A stretch of DNA of 64,000 nucleotides from Bacillus sp. NEB1478 (lineage in GTDB: Bacteria; Bacillota; Bacilli; Bacillales; Fictibacillaceae): the NCBI RefSeq assembly GCF_031582965.1, contig NZ_CP134049.1, forward strand, positions 310,001 to 374,000, in the 5' to 3' direction. The position numbers and the translations under genes are program-made. This document shows positions 1 to 8,970 of the stretch, in pieces. The notes under the pieces are model-generated. The model was not told where the DNA came from, did not search any database, and worked only from the letters and a program-made list of their open reading frames with translations. Every line of letters starts with the position of its first letter. Position 1 is the first letter of the stretch.

Positions 1-3000
1 CCGTCGATTCCGATAAGGAGGTGACATTTGTGTATGATGACACGACGCACAAAGTTTCGATTCTAGAACCTCTTCCACAAGAACAAACACCGCGTATTGT
101 AGGGAGCATTCAACCCGCAATCGGTGCGGGTGGTGAATGGTCACCTGGTGAGTCCACCGCATTCTTAAAAGATGAAGATACAGATAACATTTACACATAT
201 ACAACACAAGTTCCAAAAGGGAAATACGAATTTAAGATCGTTCTCGGAAACAGCTGGGATGCTCCAGCTTATCCTGGAAACAATTTCGCCTTAAATGTTG
301 TAAAAGATGCGACTATCACTTTCTTCTACAACCATGACACGAAAGAAGTGTACACAGATTACGATGCAGGTCTGCCAGACGGAAGTGTGAAAGGGGACAA
401 GCTTTTCCATGACACCTGGAATGAAGCGTACCGTGCACCATTCGGGGCAATCAAGGCTGGTCAAGACGTAACCCTTCGCCTTCAATCTAAAAAAGGCGAT
501 CTGACGGGAGCTAAGCTCTACCTTAGAAACTACAATTCTGGCAGCACGACTGTAAAAGAGATGGAGAACGCCGGTTGGACAACCATTAACGGCGAGGAAG
601 TCGAGCTTTGGGAAGCAACTGTAACACCTGACGAAAAAGGTGTTTACGGGTATAAGTTTGAAGCACGTGATGGAGATGCGATAAAAGAATACGGAGAAGA
701 CACACAAGAAGGCGGAAAAGGCGCTGTTAGCGATACGAACGCAGGTCTATTCCAAATGACCGTCTATGACCCAGCTTATAAAACACCGGACTGGATGAAA
801 GAGTCGGTCGTTTATCAAATTTTCCCTGACCGTTTTTTCAACGGCAACAAAAAGAACGATGATGACAAAACAACGGCACGTGGAACGGAACCAATCGAGC
901 ACCGTGATTGGAGCAAGCTACCGGATAACCCGAGATTAGCTGAAAACGAAGGCTATGATGGCGACTTGATCTGGTCAAATGACTTTTTCGGCGGTGACAT
1001 TGCCGGCATTCAGAAGAAGCTCGACTACATTCAGTCACTGGGCGTTAACACGTTATATTTGAACCCAATTGCAAACGCCTCATCGAACCATAAATACGAT
1101 GCGACCGATTATAAAGCAATCGATCCGATGTTCGGGACGCCAGCAGAGTTTAAAGCTTTTACAATAGAACTGAAAAAGCGCGGCATGCATCTTATTTTAG
1201 ATGGCGTGTTCAACCATGTCGGGGATGATTCCATCTACTTTGACCGCTACAGCAAGTACGAAACGGTTGGAGCATACGAATATTGGTCAAGCGTCTATGA
1301 CTTAATGAACAGTCAGGGATTAACAGAAGCACAAGCAAAAAAGAAAACCGAAGATACATTCATAAAAGAAGGCCAGAAATTCAGTCCGTACGGATTTGAA
1401 AACTGGTTCAACATCGAAAACAAAAAAGTGGACGGTGTTTACAAATATCAAGCATGGTGGGGCTTTGACTCACTGCCTGAAATCAAATCGATTCCAGGTG
1501 AAGCAGTAGACTATGATTCTGAACTGAACAACAAATCGTTCGCAGACTATATCATGTATAAAAAAGACTCAGTCGCAAAATCGTGGCTGGACCGCGGTGC
1601 TTCCGGCTGGCGTTTGGATGTAGCGAATGAAGTAGATACAGAGTTTTGGAGAGAATTCAGAAACGAACTGAAAACAGGGAAAAAAGAAGAGCCGCTGATC
1701 TTAGGCGAGATCTGGGATGATGCATCAGAATACTTCCTTGGCGATCTTTACGACTCGGTCATGAACTACCGTTTCCGCGGAGCGATGATTGATTACTTGA
1801 AGAACGGTAATGCAAAAGGTGCCGAAAATCAGCTAAACGCTGTATTTGAAGACTATCCGCAAGAAGCTTTTTACGCATTGATGAACTTAATGGGATCACA
1901 TGATACACCGCGTGCAGCATTCGTTCTAGGGAACGGAACGGATTCATACGAGCGTGCTGAACTCGATCCGAATTACGATTCAGAGCTTGGAAAGAAGCGT
2001 TTAAAGCTCGCAAGTATTTTACAGATGGGATATGCAGGTGCACCGACCGTTTATTACGGAGATGAAGCAGGCGTAACAGGGTCTAAAGATCCGGATGACC
2101 GTAGAACTTACCCATGGGGTCATGAAGATCAGGATCTTGTGAAACACTATCAAGCAATCGGAAAAGTGCGCACTGACTATCATGACCTTTTCAGCTATGG
2201 CGAATTGAACCACCTTTACGCTGAAAATGATGTACTCGCTTATTCGCGTACAGATAAAAAGAATGCAGCAATCGTTGTCACAAACCGTGGTAACGAAGAG
2301 AAAACAGTAGAACTTGATGTGAAGAAGCTGATCGTAAACAATGTAAAACTTACTGATCAACTGAACGAAAAGTACAATGCCACTGTAAAAAATAGCAAGC
2401 TTACAATTACGGTTCCAGCAATGAGTGGACGTATGCTCGTTACAGACAAGGGACAAAATCTAAAGCAGCCAAAAGCGGTTAAGCATGTGAAAGTAACGGA
2501 GGGCAGCCATTCCGTATCTTTATCTTGGAAGGGCAACTCCAAACATTATGCTGTCTACCAAACGACGGTTTCAGGTGCTTTTTATGAAAAAGTGACAGAT
2601 ACACGCATGAATTCTGTAAAAATCGACGGGCTAGATAACGGACGAAAATATTATTTTGCTGTTGTAGCAGTCGATAAAGATAACAATGAATCTGTGAAAA
2701 CAGAAATTAAAACAGCTGCGATTCCGCACGTTGAGCTGAAGACTGGAAACTATGAAATTACAAATGTGACAAAGCTTGAAAATGGTGTGATTGATCTTTC
2801 GAAAACACAAAACGTATCGGCTGATCTTTTTATAAAAGGTGAAACCGAAAAAGATCAAGCGGAAGGGTTAACAGCAGAACTTCAAGTGAAGGAACCTGGT
2901 AAAACAAGCTGGACAAGCCACCCTGCAAACTATACGGCTCAAAACGGCCAATCCAACCAATTCAGCAGCTCTTTCCTTCCATTTAAGGAAGGAACGTATG

Positions 3001-4013
3001 AATACCGTTTTGCTTTTACAACGGATCTCGGCAGAACATGGGTGACGAGCGAATCCAATTCGGTAACGTTCACAAAAGGAAGTGACACGACTGCACCAGC
3101 AAATGCAGTTAGTCTCGAACAGCCAGCGCAAGAATCGGGACAAGTGAACTTGAAATGGACTGTGGATGGAGCGAACGAGCCATATTTGTTTACGATCTTT
3201 CGTGACGGAGAAGTGATCGATCAACTTCTTGATACAAATGCGATCAATTACAAAGATCGAAACGTCACAAACGGAAAAACGTACGCTTACGAAGTGCACA
3301 TTTACGATAAAGCAGGAAACAGTGTGAAGTCGAACGCTGTGAGTGTTACACCTGACCTTGTGATGGTAAAAGTAACGATGAAAGTGAATGCACCTGCGTA
3401 CACTCCACAAGGCGTGGACGTTACGATGCCTGGCAGCAAAAATGGCTGGAACACTGGAGCATGGAAGATGACGCGAGGCGGTGCTGTAACAAACGACTAC
3501 GAATACACGTTTGAAGCACAAGAAGGGGAAGTCATCACCTATAAGTACGCGAAGAACAGTTCGTGGGATCAAGAAGGTCTTGCTGATCACACGCCTGGCA
3601 ATTCGAACGATGACGACATCAGTCTCTACGGTTACGGTGCACCTGGAACGGATATGAATTTTGTCGTCACAAACCAAGGCGGCAACGAAATGACGGTTCA
3701 GGATAAAATCTTACGATGGATCGACATGCCGGTTGTGGTTACATCTCATACAGACGGCCAAACTGTAACATCTGACACAATCACGTTAAAAGGAAATGCG
3801 ATCAAAGAAGGCGTGATGACGATCAATGGTCAGCCTGTTACGATCAACGATGACATGACATTCTCCGCTACCGTAAATTTGACGAATGGCGAGAATAAGC
3901 TGAACATCCACATCGAGCCTTCAGAAGAAAATAAAACCACCATCTTTAAAAACGATGGCGGTGCGATTGGAAAGAATACGAAGGATATCGTAATGACGAT
4001 CATTAAGAATTAA
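1..4013 (+). CDS. Amylopullulanase / GH13 alpha-amylase family protein, 5' truncated
   Basis: Extracellular starch- or pullulan-degrading glycoside hydrolase. The frame is open to the left edge (codons from base 3), so the true start and signal peptide lie outside; the GTG at 21 is internal. Numbering from base 21: the tail of one X25-type starch-binding module and a full one to about residue 105, a CBM34-like N-domain at about 120-255, and the GH13 barrel from about 260. The four conserved regions are visible: DGVFNHVG at 394, GWRLDVANE with nucleophile Asp533, LGEIWD with acid Glu563, and MGSHDT with Asp628. Then come a beta domain, two fibronectin-III-like modules (about 820-900 and 1030-1115), a starch-binding-like module (about 1120-1225) and an Ig-like C-terminus. 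There is no LPXTG anchor at the end. Whether it prefers alpha-1,6 or alpha-1,4 bonds cannot be read from sequence. Confidence 0.9.
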   Translation, partial: VDSDKEVTFVYDDTTHKVSILEPLPQEQTPRIVGSIQPAIGAGGEWSPGESTAFLKDEDTDNIYTYTTQVPKGKYEFKIVLGNSWDAPAYPGNNFALNVVKDATITFFYNHDTKEVYTDYDAGLPDGSVKGDKLFHDTWNEAYRAPFGAIKAGQDVTLRLQSKKGDLTGAKLYLRNYNSGSTTVKEMENAGWTTINGEEVELWEATVTPDEKGVYGYKFEARDGDAIKEYGEDTQEGGKGAVSDTNAGLFQMTVYDPAYKTPDWMKESVVYQIFPDRFFNGNKKNDDDKTTARGTEPIEHRDWSKLPDNPRLAENEGYDGDLIWSNDFFGGDIAGIQKKLDYIQSLGVNTLYLNPIANASSNHKYDATDYKAIDPMFGTPAEFKAFTIELKKRGMHLILDGVFNHVGDDSIYFDRYSKYETVGAYEYWSSVYDLMNSQGLTEAQAKKKTEDTFIKEGQKFSPYGFENWFNIENKKVDGVYKYQAWWGFDSLPEIKSIPGEAVDYDSELNNKSFADYIMYKKDSVAKSWLDRGASGWRLDVANEVDTEFWREFRNELKTGKKEEPLILGEIWDDASEYFLGDLYDSVMNYRFRGAMIDYLKNGNAKGAENQLNAVFEDYPQEAFYALMNLMGSHDTPRAAFVLGNGTDSYERAELDPNYDSELGKKRLKLASILQMGYAGAPTVYYGDEAGVTGSKDPDDRRTYPWGHEDQDLVKHYQAIGKVRTDYHDLFSYGELNHLYAENDVLAYSRTDKKNAAIVVTNRGNEEKTVELDVKKLIVNNVKLTDQLNEKYNATVKNSKLTITVPAMSGRMLVTDKGQNLKQPKAVKHVKVTEGSHSVSLSWKGNSKHYAVYQTTVSGAFYEKVTDTRMNSVKIDGLDNGRKYYFAVVAVDKDNNESVKTEIKTAAIPHVELKTGNYEITNVTKLENGVIDLSKTQNVSADLFIKGETEKDQAEGLTAELQVKEPGKTSWTSHPANYTAQNGQSNQFSSSFLPFKEGTYEYRFAFTTDLGRTWVTSESNSVTFTKGSDTTAPANAVSLEQPAQESGQVNLKWTVDGANEPYLFTIFRDGEVIDQLLDTNAINYKDRNVTNGKTYAYEVHIYDKAGNSVKSNAVSVTPDLVMVKVTMKVNAPAYTPQGVDVTMPGSKNGWNTGAWKMTRGGAVTNDYEYTFEAQEGEVITYKYAKNSSWDQEGLADHTPGNSNDDDISLYGYGAPGTDMNFVVTNQGGNEMTVQDKILRWIDMPVVVTSHTDGQTVTSDTITLKGNAIKEGVMTINGQPVTINDDMTFSATVNLTNGENKLNIHIEPSEENKTTIFKNDGGAIGKNTKDIVMTIIKN

Positions 4014-4029
4014 ATGTGAGAAGGAAAGG

Positions 4030-4057
4030 TGCCTCGAGGTTTCGGGGCATTTTTTTG
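4030..4057 (+). terminator. Rho-independent terminator after the amylopullulanase gene
   Basis: The arms tgcctcga and ttcggggca flank a short loop and are followed by eight T. Confidence 0.85.
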
Positions 4058-4159
4058 TTGCAAAAGATTGAATGTTCAGAAATAATTTGACATTAAATTT
4101 CTATAATTTTACAATTGTTAATATATCGAACACCTGAAACTAGGGGGTGAAGTAAACAA

Positions 4160-5092
4160 ATGTTTAAACGTGAAATCTATTCTTTTTCTCTAACGATACT
4201 AGGAATCTTTTTAATAGGTTCGCTGCCTTATCTTTTGTTTAACTATGATAGACTTCTAAAAATATTAGTGTTGATTGATCAGCAAAAGATCGATAATGCA
4301 AATTTTCTCTATGATAATTTCACTTTGAATTTTTCAAGTTATCTTCATCATATCGTACATACTTTAACGAACATGACAAATTTGGGGAACCTGGAATATT
4401 ACGAGAAAGGGGCTTACTTGCCTTTGTTTCCTGAGTTTCTGCACCTTTATTTAAAATCCTTTTTATTTTTAGTGAGTGCTTTGGCTTTGGGGATTTTGGC
4501 TGGAATATTGATTGTCTATTTAACAATGCTGTTAGGTGGTAGATCAAAAAAGGGAATTAAAAGTATTTTATTAGTCGTGGAATCATTGCCTGATATTTTT
4601 GTTATTCTTCTTTTTCAATTACTGATTATGTGGTTCTTTAAACATACAAACCTCAGACTGCTGAATATCTACAGCTCCTATGGAGACCCGGCCTATGCTC
4701 TTCCTATCATATGTTTAAGTGTTCTTCCAGCAGTTTATATCACAAAATATTTACTGTTAACCTTTGAAGACGAAGAAAAGAAAGACTATGTCGTATTCGC
4801 CAGGTCAAAAGGAATTTCATTCAGTGCGATAATCATTAGCCATATTTTTAAAAACTCTATTATTACGTTTTTTAATCATTTTAAAAGCATTTTCTGGTTC
4901 GCTCTTTCGAACCTCTTAATGCTAGAATTCATTTTTAACTTAAGAGGATTTACGACATTTGTCCAAAGCATCGCCATCCGCAATCCTGATATCATCACGT
5001 ACTCTTTGCTTATGGTTTTTATTCCATTTTACTTTTTCTTCCTTACCGGTCAAATTTTGATAAAAAAAAATAACGAGTCACTAGGAGGATAA
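4160..5092 (+). CDS. ABC transporter permease (OppB/DppB-like), orphan pair subunit 1
   Basis: Integral membrane protein of 310 aa with about six hydrophobic segments. The binding-protein-dependent permease loop is recognisable around residues 210-225 (FARSKGISFSAI), where such proteins contact the ATPase. A long extracytoplasmic stretch follows the first segment, as in OppB-type subunits. ATG 4160 follows a GGGGGTGA site. The next gene, another permease, starts one base after this stop, so the two should form a heterodimer. No ATPase or binding-protein gene adjoins them, so the substrate is unknown. Confidence 0.8.
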   Translation: MFKREIYSFSLTILGIFLIGSLPYLLFNYDRLLKILVLIDQQKIDNANFLYDNFTLNFSSYLHHIVHTLTNMTNLGNLEYYEKGAYLPLFPEFLHLYLKSFLFLVSALALGILAGILIVYLTMLLGGRSKKGIKSILLVVESLPDIFVILLFQLLIMWFFKHTNLRLLNIYSSYGDPAYALPIICLSVLPAVYITKYLLLTFEDEEKKDYVVFARSKGISFSAIIISHIFKNSIITFFNHFKSIFWFALSNLLMLEFIFNLRGFTTFVQSIAIRNPDIITYSLLMVFIPFYFFFLTGQILIKKNNESLGG

Positions 5093-5093
5093 T

Positions 5094-6143
5094 GTGATCA
5101 AACTATTAATAAAACAGCCTCCTTTTTTATTTGGCATAACTGTACTGATCTTGCTCTTGGTTGGGAGCTTTGCCTATGAGCCGTTTATAGAGCCAACTCT
5201 GCCTGAACCAGTTAAAGTCCTTTATGATGAAAATAAATACCCTTATGACAATGTTCCATTTGAACCGTCTCTCCAATATCCGTTCGGTTCAGATTTAGAA
5301 GGAAAAAATTATATTTACAGCATTCTACAAGGTGCCAAATATACGATTGGTCTTGCCATAATCATTAGCGTAGCTCGTGTATTCGTTTCTATCCTTGCAA
5401 GCATCATTATTTATTTGCTTCCACAACGTTTTTTTCAATTTTTCAAAGGCATATCAGACGCATATCATTATGCACCGATCTCCTTGTTTGGATATTTCTT
5501 AGTCGCGCCGGCACTCGTGGTATTCAGTTGGACGTATTCGGATGCGGTGAAAATCACCCTATTGGCAACAGTCGCTATATTGTTGGCTTTTCCGATCATC
5601 ACGATTTATTTAGTGAATGAAATGTACCAATTAAAACAAAACGAGTTTATTCAGGCTTCAGAACTGTTAGGTGCTAATCGGTTAAGGATTATTGTTAAAC
5701 ACTACTCTGCACATCTAAAACCTAAAATTGTTGTTGTTTTCATCCAGCAAGTAGGTCAGGTGCTAACATTATTTGCCCATTTAGGTCTGTTTGAAATTTT
5801 TATTGGTGGAATGAAGAAATTGGTGATGGATTATGACGATTACGGAAATCCAATCCTTAAAACGTTCACGCTTGGTAATGAATGGGGCGGTTTGATTGCG
5901 ATTCATTGGAATGAAATCATAAGTTCTCCATGGCTGGTATTTGGACCAGTTGCTGCTTTTGCACTCGTCATCTTATGTGTAAACTTGATTATTGCAGGAA
6001 TCAATAATGTGAATGGTATCGATGTTCAAAAACAAGTGAAGGTGGAAGCTGTGGCGGCCAACATTACGAATTTAGATAGGACTGGCTTTCAATTCATTCA
6101 ACAAGGTCATGACATTTCTTCTTTAAAAGAAAAAGAGGGTTAA
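5094..6143 (+). CDS. ABC transporter permease (OppC/DppC-like), orphan pair subunit 2
   Basis: Second permease of the pair, 349 aa. It has an N-terminal membrane segment, an external loop with the pattern YPFGSDLEGKN near residue 65 that resembles the GTDxxGRD region of OppC proteins, and an ATPase-contact loop around FIQASELLGANRLRII. The GTG start at 5094 has AGGAGG six bases upstream; the ATG at 5092 overlaps the upstream stop and is too close to the site. The C-terminal 45 residues are hydrophilic. A hairpin follows immediately. It probably works with the preceding permease and an ATPase encoded elsewhere. Confidence 0.8.
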   Translation: MIKLLIKQPPFLFGITVLILLLVGSFAYEPFIEPTLPEPVKVLYDENKYPYDNVPFEPSLQYPFGSDLEGKNYIYSILQGAKYTIGLAIIISVARVFVSILASIIIYLLPQRFFQFFKGISDAYHYAPISLFGYFLVAPALVVFSWTYSDAVKITLLATVAILLAFPIITIYLVNEMYQLKQNEFIQASELLGANRLRIIVKHYSAHLKPKIVVVFIQQVGQVLTLFAHLGLFEIFIGGMKKLVMDYDDYGNPILKTFTLGNEWGGLIAIHWNEIISSPWLVFGPVAAFALVILCVNLIIAGINNVNGIDVQKQVKVEAVAANITNLDRTGFQFIQQGHDISSLKEKEG

Positions 6144-6170
6144 TCCGTGGATCAACCCTTCTTTTATTTC
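6136..6170 (+). terminator. Terminator after the permease pair
   Basis: An 11-base stem (agggttaatcc with ggatcaaccct, one mismatch) is followed by a T-rich run. It lies between convergent genes. Confidence 0.7.
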
Positions 6171-6433
6171 CGGTATTTTTCTAAAATCGACTCCGTAACG
6201 GGCTTTGTGTCACGATGTGTCATCTTGGCTTCTGCATATTTTTCATAGTCTTCTTCCGACACTTCTAACAAAAAGTTTTTCGGGAAGATGTACGGCTTTC
6301 CGGCATCTTGTTCATCGAGGTTGTTTACGACTTCGAGTTCATCTTCGTTCTCGTTGTTTTTACCTGGATCATGCACGAACATTCTCGCATACTCTTCTTC
6401 CACACTTTTGTTCACATTAATAAAATAGCGCAT
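6164..6433 (-). CDS. Hypothetical protein, 89 aa, acidic
   Basis: I do not recognise a family. The reading frame extends back to 6589, but the ATG at 6433 has an AGGAG site at seven-base spacing, and the longer form would overlap the start of the divergent ThiF/MoeB gene, so 6433 is preferred. The protein begins MRYFINVNKSVEEEYARMF, has an Asn/Glu/Asp-rich middle and a charged C-terminus, and shows no membrane segment, signal peptide or cysteines, so it is probably cytosolic. Confidence 0.6.
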   Translation of the reverse strand: MRYFINVNKSVEEEYARMFVHDPGKNNENEDELEVVNNLDEQDAGKPYIFPKNFLLEVSEEDYEKYAEAKMTHRDTKPVTESILEKYRK

Positions 6434-6548
6434 GTTAACAGCTCCTAAATGAAAGTCTACACCTTTTGTATTCCCCAATTTACTGGATATCAGACTTCGT
6501 TCACTGTTAAAATAGAAGAAAGCAGTCCTAAGAAGGGTTGAGTGTGGA

Positions 6549-7565
6549 TTGAACGAGAGATATTCAAGACAAGAATTATTTAGCCCCATCGGTAAAGAGG
6601 GGCAATTAAAAATACGTCAAAAGAGTGTGCTTATCATTGGCGCTGGAGCATTGGGAGCGGCTAGTGCTGAAGTTCTGACCCGTGCCGGTGTGAAGCGTTT
6701 AGTGCTGGTGGATAGAGACTATGTCGACTGGACAAACCTGCAGCGCCAGCAATTATATACAGAACAGGATGCCGAGAATCATCTTCCGAAAGTAGTAGCC
6801 GCCAAGAACAGACTTTCTCAAATCAATTCGGATGTGGAAATCGAGGCACATGTCATGGATATGGGCATTGAGGAAGCAGAAGAACTAGTTTCAGGTATCG
6901 ACTTAATCATGGACGCGACTGATAATTTTGAGACACGTTTGCTGATCAATGACTTGGCGCAAAAGTATGGAATTCCATGGATTTATGGCGCTTGTGTTGG
7001 CAGTTTTGGAACTAGCTATACAATTCTTCCAGGAGAAGGTCCGTGTCTGAACTGTCTATTAGATAAAATTCCTGCGAACGGTCAAACGTGTGACACCGTT
7101 GGGATCATCGCCCCAACTGTCCAAATGGTGGTGGCGTATCAAACAACAGAGGCTTTAAAAATTTTAGTCGAAGATTTTGGCGCCGTAAGAAAAGGCATCG
7201 TCAATTTTGATTTGTGGAATAACCAGCAAATGAAGATGAATATGGACAAAGCGAAAAAAACAGATTGTCCTTCATGTGGCGAAAACCGAACATATCCTTA
7301 TTTAGAAAAATCTTCTGAGCTGAAAGCCGCTGTATTGTGCGGGCGGGATACCGTACAGATCCGGCCAGCAGCCGGAAGAACGATTGATTTAGAACAAATT
7401 GAAAAATCGTTGCTCGCACAAGGGAATGTTCAGCGGAATGCGTATTTGCTCGCGTTTGAGAGCGGCGAACACCGAATCGTTTTATTCAAAGACGGGCGCG
7501 CATTAATACATGGCACAAAAAGTACCGCAGAAGCTAAAACACTTTATCATAGATATTTAGGATAA
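6549..7565 (+). CDS. ThiF/MoeB family sulfur-carrier adenylyltransferase
   Basis: E1-like enzyme, 338 aa, that activates the C-terminal Gly-Gly of a small sulfur carrier (ThiS or MoaD) with ATP. The nucleotide-binding motif GAGALGAASAEVLTRAG lies near residues 32-48. Asp and Arg residues follow in DRDYVDWTNLQRQ. Two CxxC pairs (CLNC near 170, CPSC near 240) should bind structural zinc, and the TCDTVG segment carries the likely active-site cysteine. The C-terminal 90 residues match the extension in Bacillus MoeB/ThiF proteins. The start is TTG 6549 behind AGAAGGG; no ATG is available in frame. Neighbours do not settle thiamine versus molybdopterin, although a molybdoenzyme is encoded at 46838. 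Confidence 0.85.
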   Translation: MNERYSRQELFSPIGKEGQLKIRQKSVLIIGAGALGAASAEVLTRAGVKRLVLVDRDYVDWTNLQRQQLYTEQDAENHLPKVVAAKNRLSQINSDVEIEAHVMDMGIEEAEELVSGIDLIMDATDNFETRLLINDLAQKYGIPWIYGACVGSFGTSYTILPGEGPCLNCLLDKIPANGQTCDTVGIIAPTVQMVVAYQTTEALKILVEDFGAVRKGIVNFDLWNNQQMKMNMDKAKKTDCPSCGENRTYPYLEKSSELKAAVLCGRDTVQIRPAAGRTIDLEQIEKSLLAQGNVQRNAYLLAFESGEHRIVLFKDGRALIHGTKSTAEAKTLYHRYLG

Positions 7566-7572
7566 ATGATGA

Positions 7573-7610
7573 AACACTCCGAGTAGATCTGTATCCGGAG
7601 TGTTTTTTTT
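7573..7610 (+). terminator. Terminator after the ThiF/MoeB gene
   Basis: The arms aacactccg and cggagtgtt, about 14 bases apart, are followed by eight T. Confidence 0.85.
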
Positions 7611-7660
7611 GCAGGTATATTCTTTGTGAGAAAAACACATTAGAGTAAAGAAGTATGTTA

Positions 7661-7765
7661 TCAAACAAAAATGTGTCATCTTCAGACAAAAAGTAGTGAC
7701 AATCAAACAATTATTAAGGTTCATCAAACAAAAAAAGACTACCATCAAACAAAAATGACTTCCTT
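7661..7765. repeat. Five-unit 21-bp-period array, core TCAAACAAAAA
   Basis: Units begin at 7661, 7682, 7703, 7724 and 7745, exactly 21 bp apart. The first 8-11 bases are conserved (TCAAACAAAAA, TCAGACAAAAA, TCAAACAATTA) and the rest of each unit varies. A decayed sixth unit may follow near 7763. The array lies between convergent genes, after one terminator and before the other. Confidence 0.75.
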
Positions 7766-7810
7766 AACAAAAGGTGTCCATCTGAGAAAGACGCCAGCCT
7801 CCAAAAATAA

Positions 7811-7840
7811 AAGCTAACCCGAAAATCATCAGGTTAGCTT
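7811..7840 (-). terminator. Terminator of the EamA gene at 7845
   Basis: A perfect 9-bp stem (aagctaacc with ggttagctt) is followed on the minus strand by TTTTATTTTTGG. Confidence 0.8.
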
Positions 7841-7844
7841 CACT

Positions 7845-8759
7845 TTAAGCAGCATCTCTTCTTCGTATTCTTCTATTCCTGAACTCCTCAATGGCCCCTG
7901 ATCCTAATAGAACACCTGATATGATCAGCAAAAATCCTAATACATGATTGAAACGAATCGTTTCGTTTAAGAATAAGGCAGCGCCGACGAGGGCGAAAAA
8001 AGGATTTAAGTTGATAAAGATGGAAGCTTCTGCAGCTCCGATTTTCCCCATCGCATCGTTGTACATCATGTGACCCATCGCAGTTGCGATTACTGCTGAA
8101 CCTAAGAAAATGAGCCAGATGCTTGGTGTCGCAGCAGCCAGTTCTGCATAACCCCCTGGTTCTTCGAAAAAGCTGATCACGATCAGAAACAACGATCCAA
8201 TCACAAGCATATAGCCTGTCATCAAACGCGGGTCGAGCGTATGTGAAACTCTTTTAATCATAATAAAGCTGATAGCTTGAGCCAATGCACAAAGAAAAAT
8301 GTAGGCATCACCAAAAGATATGCCATTCAGTGCACTGCCTTGAAGGACGATGATCGCAGCTCCGGTAAATCCTAAAATGAGTCCGAGTGATCGAAGCAAA
8401 GTTAAGGGAGTTCCTAAAAATAGGATAGCCAAAATAGTAGTAAGAATCGGCGACATCCCCATGATTAATCCGCCGTGCGTGGCTGTTGTTTCACTTAATC
8501 CAATCGATAAAAAGTAGTGATGGGCAACAACATTAAAAAGGGACGCGAGAAATACGTAAAAAAACTCTTTCCGGGATAGCTTGCGGACTTTTTTTATTAT
8601 CGCCAGAAGCAGCAATACACTTAATCCAGCGGTTAATACACGGATCCCAGTTATGGTGAGCGGTAAAAAATTCGTAACGAGAATTTTCGTTGCTATTACG
8701 TTTAATCCCCATGCGATCATGACGAGCACCAAAATGATGTATGTCTGGTAGGCTTTCAT
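7845..8759 (-). CDS. EamA/DMT family transporter
   Basis: Membrane protein of 304 aa with ten predicted helices in two EamA repeats (about 8-140 and 150-285), the usual size for this family. The first helix carries the typical MIAWGLNVIATK pattern; the second repeat ends LGFLLIISGVLLGSGAIEEF. The C-terminus is short and arginine-rich, so it is cytoplasmic by the positive-inside rule. Substrate unknown; relatives export amino acids or other metabolites. It is transcribed divergently from a second EamA gene at 8971, from which it differs clearly in sequence. Confidence 0.85.
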   Translation of the reverse strand: MKAYQTYIILVLVMIAWGLNVIATKILVTNFLPLTITGIRVLTAGLSVLLLLAIIKKVRKLSRKEFFYVFLASLFNVVAHHYFLSIGLSETTATHGGLIMGMSPILTTILAILFLGTPLTLLRSLGLILGFTGAAIIVLQGSALNGISFGDAYIFLCALAQAISFIMIKRVSHTLDPRLMTGYMLVIGSLFLIVISFFEEPGGYAELAAATPSIWLIFLGSAVIATAMGHMMYNDAMGKIGAAEASIFINLNPFFALVGAALFLNETIRFNHVLGFLLIISGVLLGSGAIEEFRNRRIRRRDAA

Positions 8760-8970
8760 TGTGTCATCTTCTTTCTTTAGCTTTTCTATAGGAGGGCTAT
8801 TGTAAATGAATTTTTATTTTCCATTGTAACGCAATGAGAATAATTTTAAAGGAAAAAAGCTGGAATTGAGGCATATTTCCTAAAATTATTTGAAACAGGC
8901 AAAAGTTTTTCTGTCACAACAGGAAATTGATATAGTAAGAGAAACATTTAGAAAAGTGGTGGAGACTTCT

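Noticed and set aside
2868..3677. Long minus-strand open frame antisense to the amylopullulanase gene
   Set aside because: It has no ribosome site and a Cys/Arg/Val-rich composition typical of antisense shadows; the plus strand encodes recognisable modules.
6434..6589. Upstream extension of the hypothetical gene at 6164
   Set aside because: It would overlap the start of the divergent ThiF/MoeB gene and has no ribosome site, unlike ATG 6433.
7661..7765. Possible CRISPR array (repeat core plus variable filler)
   Set aside because: The unit is 21 bp with a core of only 8-11 bases and filler of about 10; there are no cas genes and the cores are degenerate, so this is not a CRISPR array.
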